DNA of 64,000 nucleotides from Himantopus leucocephalus (Eukaryota; Chordata; Aves; Charadriiformes; Recurvirostridae), in contig RSEF01000001.1 of the NCBI GenBank assembly GCA_003993805.1, forward strand, positions 69,974,674 to 70,038,673, written 5' to 3'. Position 1 is the first letter of the stretch; the number at the start of each line of letters is the position of its first letter. Both the position numbers and the translations under genes were made by a program. Positions 23,483 to 37,100 of the stretch are shown one piece after another. A model generated the notes under the pieces. It was not told where the DNA came from and did not search any database. It saw only the letters and a list, made by a program, of their open reading frames with translations.

Positions 23483-25987
23483 TGAAAGATGATGCAATAC
23501 AGTGTCTCCATTCTGTTTACATGATGGTTTACACAAGTTGAAGATGAACTCGTACTCTTGATCTTTAATATTTGTACTTTCTCTACGTAGTTTTAAAATA
23601 AAACACCATTGTCTCAAAACAACTCTGAGTAATCAGTAAAGACTTTCAAGTACAATGTGCGTGCTTAAACAGAAACATGCTCAAGTTTTACATTTGTCTC
23701 ATTGCTGAAGTATGAAAATTCAATTAACAGTATTGCTGGTGCTTTATTAGCAATGTAGGAGAGATACTTTAGTGAAATATACAGCTTTTAAAATAGCTAA
23801 GCTATTTTTCATTTGTCAGTCCTTTCTAATGTATTGTAACATTAGCTCATGAATACATAGAACTAACAATCTATGGAGTATGAATAGTCTTGAGATGTCT
23901 GCTATATGGTGGTAATATGGATTTATATGGCTAGTTACATCTCCTCAGGTCAATTCTGCTTTTGAATGGTATTAATATTTAATACTGTTTTCTCCATTAC
24001 TTCAGCATTAACTGAAGTAGACTTTAAAACTGGTCTTTCTTTTCAAAAATATTGAGTTCATTGTTGCTCAGCCAGGCATAAATGCTGATGTTTGCCACAA
24101 AAGCCAGAAAGCTTTTTTTTAAAAAAACCTCCCACATTATTCTGTCTTAAAAGCCAACTGGAGTGAGGATGACTGTTCTAAATTTTTAATATATTGTGGT
24201 ATGAAGTCTATTTATTTTCATTTGAAACTGTCAGCTGACATTGCAGCTAGCCTGGGAAATTCATTTCATAAATTTAATTGTGTTTGTTCCATTTACATTA
24301 ATGCTTTATTCACTTAAAGGTCCTTAAAGCACTATTCATGAAAATGAGTGCAAGGAAAGGTGACTTTCTGAGAAATGAAGTCTTTGATATTGAGGATATA
24401 GGATTGATCTGATCTGTCATTCTTACCAGTTATCAGGCAGTATTTTCTGAACAGGCTGACATTTTCCTCTCGGGATATTGATGTTTGAGGGCCAATAAAC
24501 AAAGGCCAAATGGTGTAAATGAAGAGCAACCAAAGAAATTGCTATGTCCTATTACCCAACAGTACTCATTAAACTTCTGGTTGGCTTGCCCAAGGTACGG
24601 ATTTTTAGGTTTGTTTCAATAACAAAAATATTTGGATCTTTTCACTAAAGGATTACATCATGCTGTTGAGTTGCAAAACTCAGTGTCAAGAACAAGCGGA
24701 AGTGAAATGAGACACTGCAGAACTTAATGTATGGCTTTCAGGGTACTGATGGGCAGATCTGTGAGCTGCACAGTATGGAGCAGCCTAGGAACAGTACCAA
24801 AAGCAAGATAGCCATGCTAATGTGACATTGTGCCCAGGCAAATATTGCCAGTCTACCTCTCAGGATTGTGTTTTCCCTTTCTATTTCATAATGGTGTGCT
24901 GTGTTGACATGCCACAGCCTCAAGCCCAGACATGCTGTCCTACTCATTTCTCTGTGCTCTGTATAAGATAGGACCAAAAACATGTTAAAAAAAATGGTGT
25001 GCACGTGTAGTCTGTTAAATCTCACATTAAGTTCTGACTACAGTGTTTGTCTCCCTGGAGGATAAAGCAATGTGATGCAACTGTGAACAGCAGCTTGCTG
25101 CCCCTGATGCCATGCCCTCCTGTGTGAATTGGTAGGACCTCTGGGGGCATCATTTTGAATCTCTTAATGCTGCAGTAAAATGTGCTGCTCTGATGTAATG
25201 AATATAGGAGAAATAATTTAGAGTGCTGCTCTTATTCTTGCTAAGAAAGAGTGGGGCAGCTGTGGTATTGAGTGATTGGACCAACATCCTTGCTGAGACA
25301 TGAGTGTCTTATTTAACTGAGTGAAAGCAATTGCCTTAGCTGTGGCTTATACTTCCAGCATGGTCAGCTGGCTTGTGCTTGAAGAATCAAAAATCCTTCT
25401 TACTGGCAAAAGAGGATTTAGATATGAACTAGAGTTAGGAGTATCATTTGAGTAGATCAAAATTTTCTGAAGATGTAAGTGAAGTGAAGATGTAACTCTT
25501 AAAGTGCTTCTGCAAATTTTACTGCTTGGCTTTCGTATGTTACTAGTAAGGGCAAATTCTAATTTCATTTTGTGGTTTGGAGTTGGTGTCTTGGCTAGCA
25601 TCACCAAATGAGAATGTACTGTGCATTCTACTTCCTGGCCCTTATTTGAGTGTAGAAATAACTTTATTGGGTAATGATAAAACCACAAATCCTCCATTTT
25701 ATAGAAGAATAAAACTTTTACTCCTAGTTAGTTCTGGAACTGGATACTGAATAGACTTATTACTATAAGAGAGATCAAAATCTTGTATGTTGGTGAAAGG
25801 AAGGTATCACTGTTGGTGCCAGTGCTTGACTTGTTAATGTGAGGTGCTGTTACCTATTTCTTACAAAGGTGTATACATGCCTTGTATACAAGTGGTCTTT
25901 TCCCAAAAGTTGTTTCCCTACATTAAGGAATAGATTTGTGAGAACTCTGCAATTCTGTTCGTTTACTGCACATTAGTGCTCTTGTAT

Positions 25988-26014
25988 CTTTTTTTTTCTT
26001 TTTTTTTTTCCCCC
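25988..26014. repeat. Poly-T/poly-C tract
   Basis: Two T runs separated by a single C and ending in five Cs before AGCATG. It resembles an extended polypyrimidine tract before an AG, but no open exon with a good donor follows. Confidence 0.8.
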
Positions 26015-26588
26015 AGCATGAGAATGTCAATGTGGGTTTTCACCTTAGTTGGCTAAATCTTTGTCTTTCATAGGGTAGCACTGCATCTAATTCCCTTTTT
26101 TCTTTGATGCTACACACAGTCTTAAACAATGATGTTATGTGGGGAGGGGGACAAAGAAATGAGGCAAAATAATGAAAAAGTACTAAAATATGGGAAAATA
26201 AAGCTTTAGCCTTTAAGTAAGTCACATGATCAGTGAAATGATTTTGAGCAAACATCTTGTTTGTCTGGCCTAAACTTACATGAAGCACTGGTACATTTAC
26301 ATCATGTAATTAAAAGTGATTTGCAATGCATTCGTTACTGCTCTTGGCACACATGTGCTGAGAATGGAATCCCTGCAGTACGTGATGTCAGTTTCCAATG
26401 CAAACTACAGGGAAAATTCCCAGCGTGTTGCTTGTGGACCATATAGAAGCTTGAAGCAGGAAAATCTCTGTGTGCAGTTTTCCACACTGTCCCAGGGCAA
26501 CACTAGTAAAATATAACATGCTTTTTATAACACATCATGATAGTAAATGTTTTGGATAGTCTGTTTTTCTGTTATATTTTTTTTACAG

Positions 26589-26619
26589 CCAATGGGGCAT
26601 TTGGAGACAGAAGTAGAAG
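26589..26619 (+). other. Candidate micro-exon, weak
   Basis: A long T-rich tract ending TTTTTTTTACAG is followed by 31 bases and then G|GTAAATG. Two frames are open (PMGHLETEVE or NGAFGDRSR). The size is too small for openness to mean much. Confidence 0.15.
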
Positions 26620-28727
26620 GTAAATGTGTTTTATGTACTGTGTTGGTTAACACAGTATAGTAAAATTCTGTTTCTTATAATGCTAACCTGAGGAACCTGG
26701 ACAAGTCTCTTTCCAATGTGAATCTATGTCTTACTCTGAGCCTCTGAGAAATTCATCAGCTTTCTATAAAGTTTGTGCACCGTAATACTTCGGAACAAGG
26801 TTTTTGTTAGTTAATGTTCTTTCTCTATCCCTTAATATGCTTGCCAGCGTATACCCTCATCATATGTATTTGGAAGAAAAACTGTAAATCTCTAAAAGAT
26901 CACTGTTGGAAATTTACTGACTATATGCTAAGAGGCTGGGAGGAAAGAAATACTTCCTTTTCAAAACTCTGTACCAGACACAAAGAAACCTGTTAACTGA
27001 ATGTGACTTCTCATTTTCAGGTGTCTGAAAAGTCAGAACTGAGATTAGGAGATTTTTCTGTTCTCATGGGGTATCTACAAAGGGATTAAGCAGCATAGTG
27101 AAGGAGAGACAGTCTTCCAGGTGAAAAGCTGGATGTAGAGAGGACAGGAGAGTGAAGACAATGTGGAAGGAAATGGATAACAGAACAAAGAATACTTGGA
27201 GAATATTAACTTGTACTGCAAGAGTCTGTGGAGTTTTAAATTTGAACATTAATTTGTGAGTGAAAAAAGCCTCTGTGCTAAAACACCCCCTGCAATGACC
27301 AATCACTCTGAAGCAAAGTGTGGAAGATCCATGTTCTAATGCAGTCCGTAGGCTTGCTGATGCTGATTCAGATGCATGGTTGAGTTTTTGATTTGATGGA
27401 AACTACTTTATGGTGTGGAGAAAATAAGTAGTGATGATCAACATCAATTGAAATTTAAAATGTAGCTTTCTGTATCTTTCTCTGAATGGAATCTAACCTG
27501 AATCAGCTGCATCAAGTCCAGTCTTAATTCTTGCATTTTCTGAGGATAAATACACAGTTTGAGGTTGTCTTATGTAAATCTATGGTTTGAATTGCTAAAA
27601 GTAAAACCCATCTCTTTAAAGAACACTGACTCTGGGTGTATTTAAATTAATGTACTACAAATTACATTGTAAGGTTGGGGAATCCTTACTCTTCAAATAA
27701 CTTGATTATTTTTTCTTAATATTTTTAGTTTTACTTAGTTTCATAGCCAGTGCTATGTAATACAAACAAACTGATAAATAAACTTTTATTCTGTAACTGA
27801 ATTGTAAGAAAATGGCTTAATACTTTGCATTCAGTGAATTACTGAACTCATTAAAGGCTCCTTAGAGATCATTTACCTCTAAATCTTTATGTAGGAAACA
27901 TTCATGGTAAAGGATTGTTCTCATATGAAGTATTTACTACTTTTTGCTAATTATTAAAGAAAAACATTTTTGGCGCTTTTGGATTATGTTAGTAGAGGTT
28001 GCAAAGGAAAGCAAAACATTACTGTTGCCTTCAAACCAGAAGAGCACCAGCTGTTAAATATTACTTGTACTCCAAAAAGTCTGGCAGGTATGAGTCAGGT
28101 TTTAGGCAAATTTAAAGTCCTCACCAGTTTCTGAAGTATTTGGAGAAATGGCCTTTTGTTAAAGAAAAACAGGTGCATTCTTAGTCAGCAGACAGGCTGT
28201 TATGTTCTTGTAGGAAGCACTATTAAATCAGAAGACCAAGAAAAAGTATTAGTATGTCTTAAGACCTACAAAAGATTGTGCTGTAATGCATGCTCACTGT
28301 ATGTATTTATTCACTAACGTCAGGAGCAGAGACCAGAACTCAAGATAATCTCGTCAATGTCTTGAGTGCCCTAGCCAGAAGATTATGTTTGGGACATGTT
28401 ACATTCTGTTCTGGGCTCATAATTCTTGGATTCTTTTCTGCAGAGTGAGAGGTTGTGAGTGGGGGAGATAAAGAGTATCTTTACGTAAAAACTAACCTGA
28501 AGATGAACATTCCCATGAGATGTGTGGGCTTGAACTCCCACAACCTGAATAAGCACTGCTGACATCTCACTTAGAAAAACAAAGTAGCTTCTCCCTTCTT
28601 CAGTCCCAAGATATACCTATTTTTTAGTGCCTGGTACTTTGAATGGATGGCAGCTGTGCTTGCCTTCTGGCTTAGATGCCAGATCCAAATTAATCTAGAA
28701 AAGTTTGATTTAATAAATAACTTTCAA

Positions 28728-29447
28728 AGTATCACAGAACTACTGAGGTTGGAAGGGATCCTGCTCAAGCAAGGTCAGCTAGAGCAGGCTGCTCAGAACT
28801 GTGTCCGGTTGGGTTCTGAATATCTCCACTAATGGAGACTTGGCAACCTCTTGGCAATGTTTGACCACTCTAGCAGCTAAAAAAGAAATAAATATTTTTT
28901 TTTTCCCCCCTTGTGTTCAGATGGGATTTCATATGCTTTAGTCTGTGGCCATTGCCTTTTGTCCTGTCACTGGGCACTGCTGAGCAAAGTCTGTCCCTCC
29001 CATCAGGGGAATTTATACATACTGGTATTTATACACATTGGTAAGATCCCCCTGCGCTTTCTCTTCTCCAGGCTGAAGGGTTGCAGCTCTTTCAGCCTCT
29101 CCTCATCTGAAGGATGCTTTAGTTCCTTAATTGTTTTAGGGGCACTTAGCTGGACTTGCTCCAGTATGTCTATGTGTCTTCTACTGGGGATCCCAGAACT
29201 GCACCCAGGACTCCAGGTGTGGCCTCACCAGTGCTGAGTAGTGGGGAAAGATCACCTCCCTCCACCTTTTGGCAAGACTTTTCCTAATGCAGGCCAGGAG
29301 GCTATTGGCCACCTTTGCCACACGGTTGCATTGCTGGATCATGATCAGCTTGTTGTCCATCAGGGCTACAAGGTCCTTCTCTTGCAGAACTGCATTCCAG
29401 CTGGTTGGCTTCCAGTGTGTAATGGTGCAGATTGCCCTTGCAGACAA
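28728..29447 (-). mobile_element. CR1 LINE, 3' part including the pol C-terminus (antisense)
   Basis: The plus strand begins TATCACAGAACTACTGAGGT and proceeds through the antisense CR1 3' region. It ends in sequence whose minus-strand translation (29181-29447) contains the CR1 reverse-transcriptase C-terminal blocks [20 protein letters not shown] and [11 protein letters not shown]. The frame is interrupted, so the copy is dead. A T/C low-complexity tract at 28893-28910 sits inside it. At about 720 bases it is the longest CR1 copy free of Ns here, and it is fairly diverged. Confidence 0.95.
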
Positions 29448-31536
29448 AGCCTAAGACCTGTGATAATGTGTACTTTCACTCTTGAATTGCAAAGACATAG
29501 TTTACTTAGCTTATATCAAAACATTTTCATATAATCACTTCTTGTAGTATTGACGCCCAAAATAAAACACTTGGATGTGTTGCTCTTTGGCAGGCTTCCT
29601 GTCTTCTCTCATAAAAACAATTAAGAAAAATTTGAGTCAGAAATTTTCTCCTGAAGAATTAATTTTGTATTTTTCACAATAAGTGAACCATAATGCCTCC
29701 TTTAATTTTTACAGGAATGGTAAATATCTGTACTCATTTCCGGGGACCTTTTGCAGTAGGTCCTCTGCTTCATACTTTTTTTGTGTGTTTCTTTGAGCAT
29801 TCTTGTTTGAATATTCTTGGTTTTTTGCCCACTGTGAAGAGGAAGGTCTTGCAAGAGCTATGTATATGTACACTAGAGTGATACACAGATGAAATCTCTT
29901 TTTCCCTATCTAAAAGCTGTGGACCTGAGTAGCACAGACTGTGAAGTAAAGATTGCCTCTAAAAGTGTTTGTGTGTAAAGTCTAGAATAAAATATATGGA
30001 TTTATGCTTTTGCAAATAATTTAGATGACTCTAGATAGCTTATGATAGAGCAAAACTGGTTTCAGTAACCTGAATCTGAACGTTTTAGAGTTTTAGATTA
30101 AAATCAGTATGTCAAATTATATCCAGAATAAAAATAATTGATGCAGATAAAATTCAATCTTAGTGCTGATGTAACTCAACCCCCAAACTCTATTTAGCTT
30201 TGTTCTGCACTATTTGAGGTTTCCACGTGATCTGAAAATTACTGAGCTTCATTAATTCCATCTGAAGAGGATTGAACAGTTAGATTTCTGTAGATGGAAT
30301 AATGTGTAAAAGTAACTTCTTGATACGTTATCGACTGCATGGATGCAGTTTTTGGCCAGTAAGCCCCTCTGGACCTCTATAAGCACATGGGAATCCAATA
30401 AAGATCTCTAAATTATCGGCATTATCTAGTTGATTGGAGGAGCTTATTCTACTTACTGCTCTGCCAGCCAGCCAACGTAACAGCTGATATTTAAACTCAT
30501 TATCTGTGTATCTGAAACAGTTTGCTTGTATCATAGCTTAAATAGAAGTTAATGTAATCAGCTACTCCATCTGTGTTTGAAATGAGGATGGTGAGCTAGA
30601 GATGAGCCAGTTTGCTCTCAGATTTCTTCAAAAATGAAGTGTCTGTCTCTACTTGCTATTGACTGCAAGTCTATTTGCCTTATAAAAGTAAGGTATTTCA
30701 AAGCTTCATGAGCCATCAAGTATTATTTTATGGTGGCGTTAGAAGATGCAGAAATAATTCTGTGTACTAGAAAGTTCTTAGCAATGTCTGAAAAATACTG
30801 TAGGCTTGAGGGGGAATTACACAGTTGAGAAGCAGAGGAGTTAGAAAAAAGTCTTTGCATTTTTTTTTTTTTCTTAAAGGAGGAGAAGTATTTAATGAGT
30901 TGAATTTTGAAGGCAATAAAAGTTTCATTTCAGGTACAGCTGCAGAGACTCTGAGTGCTACTGTGAGTGTTAAGTCTACTTAGTAGGAGGCTCCAGGAGG
31001 TCTTTAAAACCAATGTAGTTCAAAAATTATTAAAGCAGTTAGGTGGTAACACTGTATTTGCTGTAAGGAGCCAGTTAAAAGGTGCGTAAAGCAGGCTGAA
31101 GTCAAGTTTGCTCTTGCTGCGGTCTGTAAAAGCAGCAAATCAGTCCCAGAATAACCCAGGAATAAGGGTTTTGCAGCAGTGGAGTCTTAAGGTTGTGCTA
31201 ATACTGGCTGCTGGTGCTAGAATGTGGGTGACAGAAAAGGGTATTTATTGTCTGATGTTGTTAGCAGAAAGTCATATTTTCAAATCATGCCTGACATAAT
31301 TTTCCAGTGAAGGGGCACAGTTTAAAAACAACCATTAGCTTCCTAATCGATTGCGTCAGTGTAGGAAGCCATAGTGGGTTTGTTACTGTTCACCTCCAAA
31401 CCTATTTTTTATCACTGTGCCTGAGAACAAGGCAGATCTGATGGTGTCTACTGACAGCATTACTCAGGATGTCGAAAGCTTTACAGACTGCATTGCATAA
31501 AACAATGCAATACTGATAGTACTTGTCATGATTTGT

Positions 31537-31608
31537 GATCTTTTTAAACAGCTCATCTTTATTAGGCAACCTGATCTTTCTAAACAGCTCATCTTTATTA
31601 GGCAACTG
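31537..31608. repeat. 36-bp tandem duplication (two copies)
   Basis: The unit GATCTTT(T/C)TAAACAGCTC... is repeated at 31537-31572 and 31573-31608 with very few differences, so the event is recent compared with the surrounding diverged sequence. Confidence 0.9.
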
Positions 31609-33043
31609 GAATAACCAGCTAGCGCTCTCTCTGTAGGAGGCTGCAGTCCATGCCCTGCGTTGATGAGGAGCAGTCAACCCTTCTAGCTGTTGAGAAGGAA
31701 GTGGAACTGCTGAAAACACACCAACAAATTCCCAAATGAATTAAAACCTACTTTTAATATACAGTGCATATCGTATAAAAGAGGTGGTTGGCCTAATATC
31801 TAATATTGAAGAGATACTTGTTCTGTAAGAATATTATAGTAAGTCTTTTTTTGTGAGACTTGGGTGTAAGTAATTCTGGAATTTAAGAACTGCTGTGAGT
31901 GAGTATGCAAGAACCATTAGTGATTTTTTTCTAATCAGTCTCTAAAAAATAAACCCCAAACATTAAATCTTGTTTCTTAACAAGCTGGCATTTCTTTAAT
32001 TAAGAGCAGGTAGATATCTTCACACTTCAGAATGGTCATCGTGTTTCTCTCAAACTAGGAGGCGAGAATCTGGCTGAAAATTTGTCCTTTTGATCTTGTC
32101 CTGCTTTATAGAAAGACATGTTTGATGTGGTTTGGAAATGTGGCTTTCAGACTGTTTGAGTTACTTGTTTGTTTTTCTGGTCTGTTATAGTTACTGATGT
32201 ACTTCATTGAATTACTGGAAAGAGTGTTTTTTAGGCAAATAACATATTGGTAGTGGCATAAAGTTGTGTATCTGCCTGGTACACGCCTCAGCTACTCTTG
32301 TAGCTGGAGCTACAGATAACCGGTCTTATGGAACTGCTAAAACTAAATACGTTATCAAAGAAGGACTGGGATACTTAAAGGCAGTCAGACTAAGACCGTC
32401 TTAAATGCTGTGCTATCTAAAAAACCTTGGTTCACTTATGGCGTCTAGTGCCAATGTATGCATCTCTTGGACTTAGTAATGTCTTTTTCAGTGTTGTGCA
32501 GGGTGTACGATTAAATTCTAGAAAGTTTTTTCAAATGCAGGGAGGGATGTTCCCTGCAATCGAATGGGTGGGCTCTTGGCAATTTATCTATTACATCGGA
32601 ATAGTTCTGAGTGTAAATAAATAATGAAGGTGAAGTTACACAGTAGGCCTGACTGGGTCTAGTGACTTCCATTTCCAAAAGGGGCAGTCCTACTTCTCAT
32701 ATCTGTCTCTCCAGGTTACATAGTCCCACTCCCTTTCATGGATTGGCTCCGATAGTTGTCTGACTGTGCTGGAACCTAACTTGATAAACAGGCACAAAAC
32801 TGGCTAGGTTAGTTTCTTGTCAGGTAAGTGAGTGAAAACAGGTTGCCTTGTAACCAGACAAGTACCAGGGCCATTGCAGGGATGGGGAATGGCAGTGCTT
32901 GCTTGGAGGAGAATGAGTAACCTGCCTCTTCCGGTGGCTGCAAGCTGTTAGATCAATGCAAGGTATATCATGTCGTTGCTTCCTAGGATTTGTTTGTCAT
33001 TTTGGGTCGAACCTCGGTTTCTCTTCGTATGCTGTCTGCGATT

Positions 33044-33225
33044 CAGTTAATTTCTCTGTTCTTTCCTCTCCTTCCAGTGCCCTCTGTCTTAGAAACAAGT
33101 AACTGGTATGTCTATTCTTTGTACAAAAGACCCTTGCTAGCTAATAGGAAACTCTTCATTGGAACTGGAAGTGAAGTTCATGTTGATTGTGGTCAAAGGA
33201 CTTGGGATGCCGGTAATTCTTAAAA
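33044..33225 (+). repeat. Diverged local repeat, copy A
   Basis: Aligns by eye with 34336-34532 in the same orientation. Shared blocks include CAGTTAATTTCT at the start, CTCCTTCCA, TAACT..TATGTSTATTCTT in the middle and TTCATGTTG.. with TGTGGTCA near the end. The similarity is clear but with many substitutions and small gaps. Copy A has splice-like signals (TTCCAG and GGTATGT) that copy B lacks. The family is unknown. Confidence 0.75.
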
Positions 33226-33860
33226 ACACATCATACTCAATCTTTCATTAAGATGGCTAGAGACAGAGTGATAATTAATGGGAGTCTGTGTGCAAGGTGG
33301 TGCTGAGCAAGATTAAGGCAAAAAACAAAGAATGTAAAAGTTGAGGCAAGCAAACGTGTAGACAATATATAACAAAAAAAAGCTTATTTAAATTTCATTT
33401 TTTATATCTTCATTCAGGAAAAGGGGTGGCCTTCATTTGCTGTATTACCGTTGTCAGTTGCTTTATTCCTGAATGAGTGAAGGTTTAATTAATTTGTATA
33501 CTGACTTCCCTTTTCCACCCTTTCGTTATCTCTGTAGTAAAGCATAGCCTATTTCTTCCTCTTTTTTCTGCTGGGGAAATAATGGTAGCAATTTTGAGTA
33601 GTAGATTGTTCTCGGGTAGAATACAACCACGCACAGGCACTCAGTGAAGATCTTGTCTCTTTCAAGATAGCTATGGCAGTTATTTTAAATAGGTTAAAGA
33701 TTTCGTGGTTTGGTGGGCGTTGTTTTTGTTTTCATAGAATCAAGACAGAGTGTTCGTTCGGCCTTTAAAACCACTGTGGTTTGAAGGTATTATTTTAAAG
33801 TAATTTTGTTTTGGCTTGGTTGTAAGTTTTGGATTTTTTTTTTCTTTCCTCATTTGTAAG

Positions 33861-34113
33861 TGTGGTGGGTTGACCTTGGCTTGATGCCAGGTGCCCACCA
33901 AGCCATTCTATCACTCCCCTCCTCAGCAGGACAGGGTGGGGGAGAAAAAATCTTGTGGGTCAAAATACAGGCAGTTTAATAAAGCAAAAACAAAGGCCAT
34001 GCATGGAAGCAAAGGAAAACAAAAGATTTATTCTCGCCTTCCCATCTGCAGGTGACATCCAGCTATTTCCCAGGAAGCAGGGCTTCAGTACGTGTAGCAG
34101 TTCCTTCAGAATT
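33861..34113 (-). mobile_element. Endogenous retrovirus LTR fragment (avian ERVL-type)
   Basis: Starts TGTGGTGGGTTGACCTTGGC, followed by CCAGGTGCCCACCAAGCC and ATCACTCCCCTCCTCAGC, a well-known avian LTR end. The LTR reads on the minus strand, where the complement of TTTATT at 34027-34032 is an AATAAA polyadenylation signal. Only the R/U5-side part is present; the U3 promoter side is missing, and no gag, pol or env remnant follows. It is therefore a truncated solo-LTR fragment, non-coding. The exact subfamily name is from memory and uncertain; the right boundary is approximate. Confidence 0.85.
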
Positions 34114-37100
34114 ATTGCACAATTATAACAGAGTTCCTGGCTGGGAATTGAAATAAGGCAAATTAATTGAATAAGATGCAGTTACGTGTCAGAGGCTTTT
34201 ACTAGGTTCTGGAATATCTTAGAGAGGAAGAGGTAAGCTTTCGTTGGCTTGGAGTCTTGAGGAGGAGATAAAAGTACTTAATGGAAAAACTTTCTTAAAG
34301 ACCTAGAAAACCTTTGTCGTCAGTGCATAGGGAGACAGTTAATTTCTGTCTCCTTTCTTCTCCTTCCAATGTCCTCTCTCTTTGAACCAAATAACTAATA
34401 TGTGTATTCTTCTGTGTGTGTAAGGCCCATGCTACCTAACAGGAAAACAAAGCTGTTATAGGCTCTGTATTATAACCAGAAATGAAATTCATGTTGGCTG
34501 TGGTCAGATAAATTGGGACTGCAGTATTCCTAGAATTACTTGAAATCCAATGTTAACCATTTTTCCTGCATCAGTTGTGGGGAGGACAGGATAGCTCTCA
34601 TTTATTTCAACATGCTTCTAGCAGTTGCAACTCTACTAAGACACAGTGCCTGAAGTAAGACTGGGCTATTGTTTCACCTTTTCTTTGGTATGTCAGTCTG
34701 GCCACACTGGGAAAATGAATGGGTAAAGAGGGGAGGCTGAACTGCTACGGAGAATCTTTCTGAATTCCTGAGCAGAGTGCTTTGCTTTATATGTGAAGGG
34801 TTACACTGATGACTAGTTTTAAAGTGCTAAAACAATTTTTCTTCAGGTCAGATTGATGTACGTTTTTTTCTTTCTTTCGTACAAATCTTATGACTTGATT
34901 CCCTTGCTGGTATCATCCTGGTTTGTCTCATTGGTTTCACATGGAAATGAGGCCTTCAACTATCACTGTTGCTTTTAAAATGCCTTTTCTTTCTGATCTC
35001 ACTGACATGCTGTTCAGTTTTAAGGTCTGCTGTAGTTTTCTTAGATGTTATTTTTCTGATCTTCTTGAGGCAGCTTATTTTGCTAAGATCTACACTAAAA
35101 GATCTAGGCTCCTTCAAACTGTCATTTCTGTAAAACAATGATTTTCAGAGGACAGGGACAAAAATTAATTGTAAATACTCTTTTGAAGCAGCTTGATGCA
35201 ATCAGGCTGGTTGGGAAGAATAAGTAGGAATCTCGGTTGGCATAGGAAGGAGGGAGAAATTGGGTATGTGCTTAATAGATGATACTAAACAGAAGGAATA
35301 TGTCAAAAGTAGTACTTCGGTAATGTTAAGTTGGCCTTGTCGGGAAATCGTCATTAGGAAAAGTACTTCTCTCAACACTGCTACACATAATCCGTGATGG
35401 TTGATGCTATTATGAATTAAACTGGGCTATGTGTCTCTTCCTAACAGTCCTACATTGTAGTGAAAAGATTGTTTGACTTCATTGTGTATTTTTGCATGTA
35501 AAACTCCTTGGATTTCCTGAGCATGTACTTCTTTTGATTGCAGTTTGAACAGTCATTTTACTTTTTTGCTTAAATTCCTAATAGTTACATGAAATCGTTG
35601 CATAGAAAATCAGGTCTCCACACAATCTTTTCATAAACGAAGATGATTAGAAGTAAGATTGTGCTGACAAAACCAAATATTCAGTTGTCAAAGTATTTTT
35701 TCAAAGTTATGGCCCTTTCTGTCTTAACTTCATTCTAGCAATTTCAATAAATTGAACTAATTGTACTTAAAATCCAGATCCTGGAAAAAAGCATGTGTTC
35801 AGTTTCAAAAACATATCAACTTAATTTCAAACTGGACTGGGATTACAGAATGGAATAATTGGTGTACAAATAACGTATATCAATGTTGTTTCCCTGAGAT
35901 TTTAGGTACCATCGTGATTACGTTGAATACATGGCTACATCCGTAAATATCGGTAGAAGGTTTTGTTGTGTCTGTAACTGAGCATATATCATTATGTAGC
36001 TTGATAGCTTTGTTCCATTGCTCATAATTTTCATATTAGTTTTCAACTTTTCAGAATTCATTCTATGGAGTTCAGCTTTCTTTGACAAGATGTCACGTAC
36101 TCATTTTATTTATTTTAGCCTCTGTGCTTTGAGGGAGTTACCGTTACTTGAGATAGAAATTATGTATACTGTTTTTCTTTCTCAATGGGAGAATGTGCAT
36201 GAGTATTGCCATTAAAAGGGTCTTCTACAAGGACAGCAGTAGTATACTTCTCAAACTTTAAATTTTATTTCTGGAGGTCCAGGAAGTCAGAGCCGGAAGG
36301 CCCTTTGGAAATCAATATAGATCATATACCTGTCTGCATGTTTGCATTACTGCAATACTTTGTTTCAGAGAAATATTACATAATTTAGAAGCAATGGGGT
36401 TCAAATACATTAGGGAAGTCTAAACATATGTAACAAACATTTACATTTTCAGTGTGCAATGTGATGGTTAATCTAAAGTAGACTAGGATCTCTTAGGACT
36501 TTGGAAGTGTCAGAACAGATGCCTCTGAGCAGTCAAAGGTCAGAGTTTTATGTATATTATGGCATGCAGCATTGTTATTCTTGGGATTCTTATGTGTGTT
36601 GTAGGATCATGCAGTATTGAATAAGTTAGCGTATTTTGAGGTATTTTGGGAGTTGGTCTCACATGTCATTTTTCGGTCCTTAAGAACTTGGTTGGTGGAA
36701 TGTGTGTAAGTGAATATGTACTAAAACTATGTATGCTGTTGAGTCATGATGCCTATATTCTAGACAAATCTAAAAAGTGGTGGGTTTTGTTTTGTTGGGT
36801 TTTTTTTTCGTGATAAAATTGCTAGCTCTGAGAGAGGGGAATATTTGTTACAGATAACCATTATTCTGTTTTTCTAATTTTTAAATTATTTTTTAAAAGT
36901 GTATTTATGCATGCTATCTGAGTTGTGTTTATACCAGTAATTCCTTTTTAAAACGTATTTTGTTTTGGGAAGTGAATATGGCGAAAATAAAAGCTCAAAT
37001 ATTTTTATGTTCGGTATTTTTTTCTGTAATTTATTTTACGGCAGTGTGGTTCTATATCTAGTGTGTAGAAGTTTGTCACTTCTTCAAAATTATTGATTTG

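Larger units (their letters stand above)
23483..28727. other. AT-rich intergenic or intronic sequence
   Basis: Markedly AT-rich and CpG-poor compared with the DNA left of the gap. No repeat family is recognised; there is a pyrimidine tract at 25988-26014. Possible small exons at 24426-24467 (minus) and 26589-26619 (plus) are splice-flanked but short. Open frames are at most about 116 codons and show no motif. Confidence 0.55.
29448..33860. other. AT-rich unique sequence with local duplications
   Basis: No repeat family is recognised. It contains a 36-base tandem duplication (31537-31608) and the first copy of a diverged local repeat (33044-33225). T-rich tracts occur near 30860. No gene is supported. 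Confidence 0.55.

Noticed and set aside
22172..23511. Open frames of 360-422 codons on both strands
   Set aside because: They consist almost entirely of undetermined residues from the 1000-N gap.
36262..36330. CR1-like 3' end (GGAAGGCCCTTTGGAAATCA)
   Set aside because: Resembles an eroded antisense CR1 terminus, but the match is too short and poor.
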